Below are positions 47,505 to 56,299 of a DNA stretch of 64,000 nucleotides, in pieces. How positions within the stretch are numbered: position 1 is the first letter of the stretch; each line of letters begins with the position of its first letter. Source of the stretch: Bacteroidales bacterium (lineage in GTDB: Bacteria > Bacteroidota > Bacteroidia > Bacteroidales > UBA932); NCBI GenBank assembly GCA_017447265.1, contig JAFSOA010000017.1:94723-158722 (forward strand), read 5' to 3'. The notes under the pieces are model-generated. The model was not told the DNA's origin, did no database searches, and was given only the letters and a program-made list of their open reading frames with translations. A program made the position numbers and the translations under genes.

Positions 47505-49172
47505 CTATATAGCCGCCAGGATCAGGATCTGCGCGGAAACCACGCGCAGGAACATCGTCAAAGGATAGACCGTGGAATAACTGACGGCAGGGATGTCGTT
47601 GGGTGAGTTGCTCGTGATGAACGACAGGGCGATAGGGTTGGTCATACTGCCCGAAAGGGTCCCCATCAGGGCGAAATAGTTGAACTTGAACACCAGACGG
47701 CCGACGATGCCCATGATAAGGATCGGAATGACCGTGATCAGGAAGCCATAGAACACCCACACGTAGCCGCCGCCCGTCAACGTGCTCACGAACTCCGGAC
47801 CGGCCGACAGGCCGACTGCCGCCAGGAAGAGCGAAATGCCGATTTCACGCAGCATCAGGCTGGCGCTGATGGTGGTGTAGGTGACCAGGTGGAAGCGGGC
47901 GCCGAAGCGGCTCAGCAGGATGGCGACGATGAGCGGACCGCCGGCCAGACCGAGTTTCACCGGCAAAGGGATGCCGCTGATGTGGAACGGAATCATGCCG
48001 ACCAGCACGCCGAGCAGGATACCGATGAACATCGGGATGATGTTCGGTTCGCGCAGTCGCTTCTGGGAGTTTCCCAGCAGGCCGGCCACGTCGTTGATGG
48101 AACTTTCCGTACCCACGACGGTCAGGCGGTCGCCCAGCAGGAGTTCCAGCGAAGGCGAGGCGACCAGGTCGAGGCCCGATCGGTTCACGCGCGTCACATT
48201 GACCTTGAAATGATTGCGAAGCTGCAGGGCACCGAGCTGTTTGCCGTTGATGCTGGGGCGCGTCACCAGGATGCGGCGCGACACCAGTTCCGTGTTCTTG
48301 CTCTCTTCGTCCCAGGCTTCCTGCGGCATCTCGATCTGCCGGCCCAGAAAGGCCACGACGGCCTCGGTATCGCGGGGATCGGACACGAAGAAGACTTTGT
48401 CGTGCAGGCCGATGACGGTCTGCGCGTCGGCCAGGATAGGCTCGGCACCCGCCTTGAGCACGCGCGATACCACGAAGTTGCGGTTGAGCAGCCGGGCCAC
48501 TTCCCAGACCCGCTTGCCGTCGAGCTGCGGGTTGGTGATTTCCACGGTAATGCGGTCGGGGTCGTGGGTCTCGATGACGTGCTCCTTGTGCAGGCGCTCA
48601 TCTTCCTGGACAGGATCCACCCGGAAGACCCTGCGCAGCACGATCAGGGCCAGGATCAGGCCGATGACGCCCAGCGGGTAGGCCACGGCATAACCCAGGG
48701 CGATGGAAGGCTCGGACGAGCCCATCGTGTCGAGATAGGTCTGCTGGGCGGAACCCAGGGCCGGGGTGTTGGTGACGGCGCCGGCCATCACGCCGGTCAG
48801 CGAGACCAGGCTGGTGCCGCTGATCATGGAGATCAGGCAGGTAACCAGAATGCCGACCAGGATGACGCCGATGGAGAGCGCGTTGAGCTTGAGCCCGTTC
48901 TGCTTGAGGGAGGAAAAGAAGCCCGGGCCGACCTGCATACCTACAGAATATATAAAGAGGATGAGGCCGAACTCCTTGACGAAACCCAGCACCTGGGGAT
49001 CAATGCCCATGCCGAAATGGCCGAGTGCGATGCCGACGAACAAGATCCAGGTGACACCCAGCGAAATGCCGCCGATCTTGACCTTGCCCAGCAAGGTGCC
49101 CAGGGCGATGGTGGCGGCCAGGATAAATATGATGTGGGCAGTGCTGCTGCCGAAAAGTAACTCAGAAAACAT
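47505..49172 (-). CDS. AspT/YidE-type aspartate:alanine exchanger-family transporter
   Basis: Inner-membrane transporter of 555 aa. Two blocks of about five hydrophobic helices (residues about 10-185 and 385-555) flank a cytoplasmic region with two RCK-C (TrkA-C) domains (residues about 205-285 and 290-375). The helical halves share the family pattern (GLILFIYSVGMQVGPGFF in the first, G-I-S-L-F-L-A-A-V-G-L-S-A-G in the second). Substrates are unproven for most members; AspT itself exchanges aspartate and alanine. A TACCTTTGC box (complement 49207-49215) precedes it, back-to-back with the trp promoter. Confidence 0.9.
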   Translation of the reverse strand: MFSELLFGSSTAHIIFILAATIALGTLLGKVKIGGISLGVTWILFVGIALGHFGMGIDPQVLGFVKEFGLILFIYSVGMQVGPGFFSSLKQNGLKLNALSIGVILVGILVTCLISMISGTSLVSLTGVMAGAVTNTPALGSAQQTYLDTMGSSEPSIALGYAVAYPLGVIGLILALIVLRRVFRVDPVQEDERLHKEHVIETHDPDRITVEITNPQLDGKRVWEVARLLNRNFVVSRVLKAGAEPILADAQTVIGLHDKVFFVSDPRDTEAVVAFLGRQIEMPQEAWDEESKNTELVSRRILVTRPSINGKQLGALQLRNHFKVNVTRVNRSGLDLVASPSLELLLGDRLTVVGTESSINDVAGLLGNSQKRLREPNIIPMFIGILLGVLVGMIPFHISGIPLPVKLGLAGGPLIVAILLSRFGARFHLVTYTTISASLMLREIGISLFLAAVGLSAGPEFVSTLTGGGYVWVFYGFLITVIPILIMGIVGRLVFKFNYFALMGTLSGSMTNPIALSFITSNSPNDIPAVSYSTVYPLTMFLRVVSAQILILAAI

Positions 49173-49206
49173 TGTGAATAATCCGTTCTTTCTTATGAGA
49201 AACGGC

Positions 49207-49215
49207 GCAAAGGTA
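49207..49215 (-). promoter_or_regulatory. -7 promoter box for the AspT/YidE-type transporter
   Basis: TACCTTTGC on the minus strand, 35 bp before its ATG; divergent from the trp leader promoter 34 bp away. Confidence 0.55.
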
Positions 49216-49248
49216 ACATTTTTTGATACAACGATAGAATCTTTTTTC

Positions 49249-49257
49249 TACCTTTGC
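49249..49257 (+). promoter_or_regulatory. -7 promoter box for the trp leader
   Basis: TACCTTTGC, a perfect -7 element; a TTTTG lies 23 bp upstream (49221-49225). Predicted transcription start is near 49260, just before the leader peptide. Confidence 0.65.
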
Positions 49258-49275
49258 ACACAGAAAGACGAAATA

Positions 49276-49329
49276 ATGACAATGAAACGTATGAACAACA
49301 ATTGGTGGTGGCACTTGCAACTGATTTAG
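49276..49329 (+). CDS. Tryptophan leader peptide (attenuator)
   Basis: A 17-codon ORF reading M-T-M-K-R-M-N-N-N-W-W-W-H-L-Q-L-I, with three consecutive TGG codons at 49303-49311 and a TAG stop at 49327-49329. ATGs at 49282 and 49291 could also start it. It begins about 15 bp after the expected transcription start and is followed by a terminator that overlaps a competing antiterminator helix. The arrangement is that of ribosome-stalling transcription attenuation: low charged tRNA-Trp stalls the ribosome on the Trp codons and lets the downstream trpB2 gene be read. Confidence 0.88.
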   Translation: MTMKRMNNNWWWHLQLI

Positions 49330-49388
49330 TCGCAAGGGAACCAGCCATTTGTCTCAGATATACAAAAAAGGCCTGTCGAACTTGCGAC
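49329..49388 (+). promoter_or_regulatory. Antiterminator helix of the trp attenuator
   Basis: GTCGCAAG (49329-49336, starting at the last base of the leader stop codon) is an exact complement of CTTGCGAC (49381-49388), which is the loop and right arm of the terminator. A ribosome finishing the leader would cover the first segment; a ribosome stalled at the Trp codons would leave it free. Confidence 0.75.
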
Positions 49389-49400
49389 AGGCCTTTTTAG
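49367..49400 (+). terminator. Attenuator terminator upstream of trpB2
   Basis: AAAGGCCTGTCG (49367-49378) pairs perfectly with CGACAGGCCTTT (49385-49396) around a 6-base loop, followed by T residues. It ends 46 bp before the trpB2 ATG. Confidence 0.9.
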
Positions 49401-49445
49401 TTGGCGAAAATCCTAAAAATCATTAATAAATTAAAACTTACAGCC

Positions 49446-50819
49446 ATGAAACAGAAAAAATTCCTGCTCCCGGAAAGCGAGATTCCGACCCACTTCTTCA
49501 ACATGCAGGCAGTCATGCCCAACAAACCCCTGCCGATCCTCAACCCCGCCACGAAGCAGCCGCTGACCCCAGAAGACCTGTATCCCCTCTTCTGCAAGGC
49601 CTGCGCCGACCAGGAACTCAACCAGACCGACGAATGGATTCCCATCCCTGAGCCGGTTCGCGAGCAGTATGCCGCATACCGCTGCACTCCGCTGGTGCGC
49701 GCCTACGAGCTGGAGAAAGCCCTCGGCACCCCGGCCCACATCTATTTCAAGAATGAAAGCGTGAGCCCTGCCGGCAGCCACAAGCTCAATTCTGCCCTGG
49801 CCCAGGCCTACTATGCCAAGGAACAGGGTGTCACCAACATCACTACCGAGACAGGAGCCGGCCAGTGGGGCGGTGCGCTCTCCTATGCCGCCAAAAAATT
49901 CGGGCTGGAGCTCGCCGTGTACATGGTGAAGGTCAGCTACGAGCAGAAGCCTTACCGCCGCAGCATCATGCAGACCTTCGGTGCCGCCATCACCCCGTCG
50001 CCGTCGATGTCGACCCGCGCCGGCAAGGATATCCTGACCATCAACCCGAATGACCGCGGCTCGCTGGGCTGCGCGATCTCCGAAGCCATCGAGCTGGCCG
50101 TGACCACGCCCAACTGCAAATACACCCTGGGGTCCGTGCTCAACCACGTGTGCCTGCACCAGTCCATCATCGGCCTGGAGGCCGAGAAGCAGATGAAGCT
50201 GGCCGGCGAATATCCGGACATCGTGATCGCCTGCTTCGGCGGCGGTTCGAACTTCTCGGGCATCGCCTATCCGTTCATGCGCCACAACATCCAGGACGGC
50301 AGGAAGACCCGCTTCATCGCCGCCGAACCCGCTTCCTGCCCGAAGCTCACCCGCGGCAAATTCGAATATGACTTCGGCGACGAGGCCGGCCTCACCCCGC
50401 TGCTGCCGATGTACACCCTGGGCCACGGCTTCAAACCGGCCAGTATCCACGCCGGCGGTCTCCGCTACCACGGTGCCGGTGTCATCATGTCGCAGCTCAT
50501 GAAAGACGGACTGATGGAAGCCGTCGACATCCCGCAGCTCGACTCGTTCAATGCCGGCGTGCTCTTCGCCCGCACCGAAGGCATCATCCCCGCTCCGGAA
50601 TCCTGCCACGCCATCGCCGCCACCATCGGCGAAGCGCTCAAATGCAAGCAGACCGGAGAGGAGAAGACCATTCTCTTCAACCTCTCCGGCCATGGTTTCG
50701 TAGACATGGCTGCCTACGATCAGTACTTCTCGGGTGAGATGCAGAACTACAACCTCAGCGACGAGGAGATCGCCCGCTTCATCAAGCCGGTCGACGACCT
50801 CAACCGCGACCTCAAGTAG
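49446..50819 (+). CDS. trpB2: Tryptophan synthase beta chain, TrpB2 type
   Basis: PLP enzyme joining indole and serine to make tryptophan. Start at the ATG at 49446 (MKQKKFLLPESEIPTHFFNM); the frame extends upstream only into the attenuator. The 457-aa length, the N-terminal extension and the N-T-V/E-S-V-S-P-A-G-S-H-K-L-N motif with K113 as PLP lysine identify the TrpB2 group rather than classic TrpB1 (about 395 aa). The phosphate loop F-G-G-G-S-N-F-S-G is intact. No trpA or other trp gene is adjacent, so it may salvage indole alone. The trp leader in front is direct support for a role in tryptophan supply. Confidence 0.93.
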   Translation: MKQKKFLLPESEIPTHFFNMQAVMPNKPLPILNPATKQPLTPEDLYPLFCKACADQELNQTDEWIPIPEPVREQYAAYRCTPLVRAYELEKALGTPAHIYFKNESVSPAGSHKLNSALAQAYYAKEQGVTNITTETGAGQWGGALSYAAKKFGLELAVYMVKVSYEQKPYRRSIMQTFGAAITPSPSMSTRAGKDILTINPNDRGSLGCAISEAIELAVTTPNCKYTLGSVLNHVCLHQSIIGLEAEKQMKLAGEYPDIVIACFGGGSNFSGIAYPFMRHNIQDGRKTRFIAAEPASCPKLTRGKFEYDFGDEAGLTPLLPMYTLGHGFKPASIHAGGLRYHGAGVIMSQLMKDGLMEAVDIPQLDSFNAGVLFARTEGIIPAPESCHAIAATIGEALKCKQTGEEKTILFNLSGHGFVDMAAYDQYFSGEMQNYNLSDEEIARFIKPVDDLNRDLK

Positions 50820-50822
50820 CCG

Positions 50823-52802
50823 CTACTCGACAACCAGCACGAAGCCGCCGCCAGGAGCCAGATGCACCTGCAGCGGCTTCTTCGTTTGTACTTTCAGCGA
50901 TTCCTGCCTGTAGTCCGTGGCGTTGCGCGTGGCATTGACGCCGTCGCAGAAGAGTACGGCATCGTGGTCCCCCTTGAGGCCCAGGGCACCCAGGTCGATC
51001 TTCAGGTCGCGTGCGTCCCAGTTGGTGAGGCCGCCCACATACCAGGTGCTGCCGCTGCGGCGCGCCGTGACAATGTACTGCCCGATCTCGCCCTGCAGCA
51101 CGCGGGTCTCATCCCACACAGTCGGGATGGCGGTGATGAAATCGGTGGTCTGCTGCTCCTTCATGTAGGCGGTGGGGTTGTCACAGAGCATGACCAGCGG
51201 GGAATCGAAGATGATGTATTCGGCGACCTGCCGGGCACGGGTTCCCTGGCTGGACGGATTGCTGTAGTTGGGCACGAATTCCCGCTGGAGCATGTTCCGC
51301 ATCGCACCCTGCGTATAGTCCACCGGCCCGGAGAGCTGGCGGATGAAGGGGAAGGTGACATCGTACACCACCTGGTCGTTCTTGCTCCATTTCATCTGCT
51401 CCAGGCCCCAGACGCCCTCGAAATTGATGACATTCGGCCAGGTGCGGTTCATGCCGGCAGGCTTGTACATACCGTGGTAGTCCACCAGCAGATTGTGCCG
51501 TGCACAGGTTTCGGCGATGCGGTAGAGCATCTCCGTCACGGGCTGGTCGTCGCGGTCCATGAAGTCGATCTTGAAGCCCTTGACGCCCATCTTTGCATAG
51601 GTCTTGCAGGCTTTCTCGAGGTCTTTGTCGAGCACGTAGCAGACGGCCCAGAGGATGAGGTCCACGTTTTTGGAGGCGGCGTAGCGGCACAGTTCCTTCA
51701 GGTCGATGGCCGGCTTGATCTTCATGATGTCGAGCGGCTCCGACCATCCCTCGTCGAGCACCACGTATTCGATGCCGTTGGCAGCGGCGAAATCGATATA
51801 GTATTGATAGGTTTCCGTATTGATGCCGGCAGGAAAATCGACGCCGGTGATATTCCAGTTGTTCCACCAGTCCCAGGCCACCTTGCCGGGCTTGATCCAG
51901 CTGATGTCCTTCACGCGGCTGGGCGAGGCGGTCAGCCAGACGAGGTTGTTGACCGGCAGGTCGGCGTCCTTCCCGGCAATGGCCAGCAGGCGCCAGGGGA
52001 AGTAGCGCGGGGCTTTCTTCGAGGCGTTCTCCCGGATGACGGCCAGCTTGCCGGAATATTCATCGACGAAGACCTGTCCGCGGGTCGCCGTCTCGTGGAC
52101 CTTCTCCGGGACGGGGGCGAAATCGCCTTTCAGCGAGAGACCCGGTCCCTTGCGGAGAAACATGCCGGGGTAGGCTTCGATGTCGGAATCGGTGATTTCG
52201 AGGCGCAGCCCGCCATCCAGGCAGACCAGCAGCGGCGTGAAAGCGGGCTGGTCGGGATGGAAAGCGCTCAGCGGCGCTACGGTATACTGGTTCTCGAACG
52301 AAGTGGCGTAGGGGTTTTGGGTGCCGGTGCTGTAGGGTACGTAGGTCGTATAGTCGCGGCTGAAGTTGAACTCGGCGCATTCCGCCGTCACGCAGGCGCC
52401 TTTCTTGACCGAAGTCGACCAGAAGCGGTAGCCCACGCCCTCGCCGTCGTACGCACGGAAGGTCAGTCCCCAGCCGTCGCCCAGCTCCAGCGTGAGCTGG
52501 TTGTAGCTTTCCGTGAGGGAGGCCTGCCGCCAAAGCGGGGAAGAAACGGTCTGTTTCACTTTTTCCGTCCTGGCCGACTTGACCTTGGCCTCCTGGCCGA
52601 TGATCTTCCCGTCGACGGTCATCGAGACCGCGGAGGGGGCCAGGACTTCCTTGCCCTGGTGGGTTACGCTCCAGACGATCTGTCGTCCGGCGTCGACCGT
52701 GACTTCTGTCTTGCGGTCGGGGGAAGTCAGTTTGTAAATCTTGGCGTCAGCGCCGGCCACGGTCAGCGCGGCCAGCAGGAAAAAAGTGAGAATCCGTTTC
52801 AT
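50823..52802 (-). CDS. Glycoside hydrolase family 97 enzyme (alpha-glucosidase or alpha-galactosidase)
   Basis: Exported or periplasmic enzyme of 659 aa with a signal peptide (AGADA), an N-terminal beta-sandwich (residues about 22-290), a (beta/alpha)8 barrel (about 300-560) and a C-terminal sheet. GH97 motifs include V-A-W-D-W-W-N-N-W, Y-V-V-L-D-E-G-W-S and G-F-K-I-D413-F-M-D-R-D-D. From family knowledge, retaining members use an Asp at this place, whereas the inverting SusB type lacks it and uses two Glu. An Asp here suggests a retaining enzyme, but I would not fix the sugar specificity. Convergent with trpB2, 3 bp apart. Confidence 0.88.
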   Translation of the reverse strand: MKRILTFFLLAALTVAGADAKIYKLTSPDRKTEVTVDAGRQIVWSVTHQGKEVLAPSAVSMTVDGKIIGQEAKVKSARTEKVKQTVSSPLWRQASLTESYNQLTLELGDGWGLTFRAYDGEGVGYRFWSTSVKKGACVTAECAEFNFSRDYTTYVPYSTGTQNPYATSFENQYTVAPLSAFHPDQPAFTPLLVCLDGGLRLEITDSDIEAYPGMFLRKGPGLSLKGDFAPVPEKVHETATRGQVFVDEYSGKLAVIRENASKKAPRYFPWRLLAIAGKDADLPVNNLVWLTASPSRVKDISWIKPGKVAWDWWNNWNITGVDFPAGINTETYQYYIDFAAANGIEYVVLDEGWSEPLDIMKIKPAIDLKELCRYAASKNVDLILWAVCYVLDKDLEKACKTYAKMGVKGFKIDFMDRDDQPVTEMLYRIAETCARHNLLVDYHGMYKPAGMNRTWPNVINFEGVWGLEQMKWSKNDQVVYDVTFPFIRQLSGPVDYTQGAMRNMLQREFVPNYSNPSSQGTRARQVAEYIIFDSPLVMLCDNPTAYMKEQQTTDFITAIPTVWDETRVLQGEIGQYIVTARRSGSTWYVGGLTNWDARDLKIDLGALGLKGDHDAVLFCDGVNATRNATDYRQESLKVQTKKPLQVHLAPGGGFVLVVE

Positions 52803-52822
52803 ATTCCTGTCAGTTATACAGA

Positions 52823-52830
52823 CAAATTTA
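52823..52830 (-). promoter_or_regulatory. -7 promoter box for the GH97 gene
   Basis: TAAATTTG on the minus strand, 20 bp before the GH97 ATG. Confidence 0.5.
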
Positions 52831-52843
52831 CAAAGAATCTTGC

Positions 52844-52851
52844 TATATTTG
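52844..52851 (+). promoter_or_regulatory. -7 promoter box for the zinc peptidase-ahcY pair
   Basis: TATATTTG matches TAnnTTTG, 22 bp before the ATG at 52874. Confidence 0.5.
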
Positions 52852-52873
52852 TAGTCAGACTAAGCATTTTACT

Positions 52874-53746
52874 ATGAAACTCGACGGAAGACGCGTAAGC
52901 ACAAATGTAGAAGACCGCAGGGGCAGGAGCTCCGCCGGCGCCATCGGCGGCATCGGTATCGGCGGCCTCATCATCGTAGGACTTTTGACCTGGCTGCTGG
53001 GCGGTGACCCGACGACGGTTATCCAGGAAGCCGGACAGGTGCTGAGCAGCAGCACGCAGATGGCGGACGGCTACACTCCGTCGGCCGAAGAGGAAGAACT
53101 GGCGACCTTCGCCAAACAGATCCTCGCCGGCACGGAAGACGTCTGGACGGCCATCTTCAAGGCCAACGGCCTGACCTACCAGCCTCCGAAGCTCGTGCTT
53201 TTCTCGGGCGCCGTGCAGTCCGGCTGCGGCGGTGCCTCCTCTTCTTCGGGTCCTTTCTACTGCAGCGCGGACCAGTGTGTCTACCTCGACCTGTCGTTCT
53301 TCACCTCCATGAAGAAGCAACTCGGTGCCGACGGGGACTTCGCCTATGCCTATGTGATCGCCCATGAGGTGGGCCACCATGTGCAGAACCAGCTCGGTAC
53401 GCTGGGCAAGGCGCACCAGCAGATGGCCCGTTATAAAGCCAACAGCAAAGAATACAACCAGATCAGTGTCCGCCTGGAACTGCAGGCCGACTTCTACGCC
53501 GGCGTGTGGGCGCACCACGACAACAAAATGTTCGGTTCTCTCGAGCCGGGCGATATCGACGAGGGCCTGGCCGTGGCCGCCAAGATCGGCGACGATTACC
53601 TGCAGAAGCAGGCATACGGCTACACCGTGCCCGATTCATTCAACCACGGTACCTCGGCCCAGCGGTCGAAATGGTTGAAGAAAGGCATCGCGACGGGCGA
53701 CCCGTCCCAGGGCGACACGTTCGCGATCGCGTATAATTCCTTGTAA
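52874..53746 (+). CDS. Neutral zinc metallopeptidase family protein (YpfJ-like)
   Basis: A 290-aa protein with a cytoplasmic N-terminus, one membrane helix (residues about 21-43, glycine-rich) and an external domain bearing the zincin motif H164-E165-V-G-H168. The conserved start M-K-L-D/E-G-R-R-x-S-x-N-V-E-D-R-R-G identifies the YpfJ/KPN_02809 family, widespread but functionally uncharacterised. A downstream acidic zinc ligand is expected in the L-Q-A-D-F-Y-A-G-V-W segment (near residue 210). It lies 2 bp before ahcY. Confidence 0.92.
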   Translation: MKLDGRRVSTNVEDRRGRSSAGAIGGIGIGGLIIVGLLTWLLGGDPTTVIQEAGQVLSSSTQMADGYTPSAEEEELATFAKQILAGTEDVWTAIFKANGLTYQPPKLVLFSGAVQSGCGGASSSSGPFYCSADQCVYLDLSFFTSMKKQLGADGDFAYAYVIAHEVGHHVQNQLGTLGKAHQQMARYKANSKEYNQISVRLELQADFYAGVWAHHDNKMFGSLEPGDIDEGLAVAAKIGDDYLQKQAYGYTVPDSFNHGTSAQRSKWLKKGIATGDPSQGDTFAIAYNSL

Positions 53747-53748
53747 CC

Positions 53749-55002
<1,254 letters not shown>

Positions 55003-55006
55003 GCGA

Positions 55007-56248
55007 TTACTTCACCTTTGCACCAATAAACAGGATAACACCTGTACTTTGTTCACGAATCAAGTATATGAAGGGGCGATCAAAGTACATCTTTATCTCC
55101 TTGGGATATGTTACCAAATCGGCTCCCCGCATTTTATTCAGACCGGAAGCAGCCGCTCGTGTTCCTCCTTCATCTACAACAATTGCTGTTTTTTGCAGAA
55201 TTGCATCAACCCACAGTGGTTTATCGCTGATGGCAGAGAAGTCAGCCGACGATGTAAAAGCTTTCTTCATACCCATCTTCTGCAAGGCAGATCCAATGAT
55301 CGACTCTCCCGTATCGTATGACTCTTTGAATTTCGGAAACTTTAAATCAATAATCTCTGTATTGTTCTCATCCCATCCGGATAAACGCGCGAAAGACAGG
55401 TTATGGATAAAACCCATAAAATTTTCCGTCTCAGGAAGAATGGCCTCCATATAGAACGAACCATTCCCATAAGGCATCCTGACGACTCGAACTTCTTCGT
55501 CCGCATACCCTTTCAGGAGAGCGGTCTTCATAGACATGAAAACAGCGGGATCTGTCGTGCCGTCCAATCGGGTGAAAGAACCTTCTGTATTGTCTTCTGC
55601 TTTGAATTTCATCTTCCACTCTCCCTGAAAATAAAGAGCATCGACCAGCATCATCAAAGTCTGGTCATCAAGTTTGCTGACAAGTTCCGATATCATGCCC
55701 GACGTCTTTTTGCTGCACCACTTGTTGATTTGTGAGATGGTGGACTGTCTGCTGAAATCAACCACATACAAATCGGCTTTATAAACACTTTTCAACTGAT
55801 TCGTAAAAGTGTTTTTTGTAGAAAAGCCATGGGCAAGCCACATTGAATTTGCCAATGAGAAATCAACGCTCCTATCTGCTCGGGACATTGCGGAAACCAT
55901 CGTGGCAAAATAGCTGTTTAATTCATTCAGCTGCTGATCTTTGGAAAAACCCATGGTTTCAACTATTTCCTGAAACGTTTCTCCCTTCGCGCCGTTTGCC
56001 AGCATAGCGTTGAGCATTGTCAAGCAAAGTGGGGAAAAAAATACGTTATTCCTATTATCCGCAGTAACAATTTGATCGAAAAGTCGAAGTGAATAATCCG
56101 TCGTAACGTCTCTGATTGCTTCTTCGCTCTTGGTCAGCGGGATAATAATATTCCTGTCATCATCATCTACTTCAAATTTATTGCATGAAATAAATAATAA
56201 GGCAAGAATCATCCATGCCGTCCAGCTTAAAATCTTGTGTTTATACAT
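55007..56248 (-). CDS. Serpin-family protease inhibitor lipoprotein
   Basis: A 413-aa serpin starting at the ATG at 56248 (MYKHKILSW) with a lipobox (LLFISC), predicting an anchored inhibitor outside the inner membrane. The shutter motif N-V-F-F-S-P-L, F-Q-G-E-W-K-M-K-F and the C-terminal F-D-R-P-F-I-Y-L-I-R-E-Q-S-T-G segment are clear. The hinge D-E-G-G-T-R-A-A-A-S has the small residues needed for loop insertion, so it should be inhibitory. P1 cannot be assigned because the loop is a few residues longer than in antitrypsin. It follows the C10 peptidase gene by 51 bp on the same strand. Base composition is A+T-richer than the genome average. Confidence 0.92.
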   Translation of the reverse strand: MYKHKILSWTAWMILALLFISCNKFEVDDDDRNIIIPLTKSEEAIRDVTTDYSLRLFDQIVTADNRNNVFFSPLCLTMLNAMLANGAKGETFQEIVETMGFSKDQQLNELNSYFATMVSAMSRADRSVDFSLANSMWLAHGFSTKNTFTNQLKSVYKADLYVVDFSRQSTISQINKWCSKKTSGMISELVSKLDDQTLMMLVDALYFQGEWKMKFKAEDNTEGSFTRLDGTTDPAVFMSMKTALLKGYADEEVRVVRMPYGNGSFYMEAILPETENFMGFIHNLSFARLSGWDENNTEIIDLKFPKFKESYDTGESIIGSALQKMGMKKAFTSSADFSAISDKPLWVDAILQKTAIVVDEGGTRAAASGLNKMRGADLVTYPKEIKMYFDRPFIYLIREQSTGVILFIGAKVK

Positions 56249-56299
56249 ATCTTTTCTTTTTTTAGTAGATGCACCCTCCACGTTATTTGTTGCGCCTCT

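Noticed and set aside
49276-49329. Leader peptide as part of a longer protein (frame open from 48766)
   Set aside because: The upstream part is antisense to the AspT/YidE-type transporter; the promoter at 49249-49257 and the W-W-W/terminator arrangement fit a short leader.
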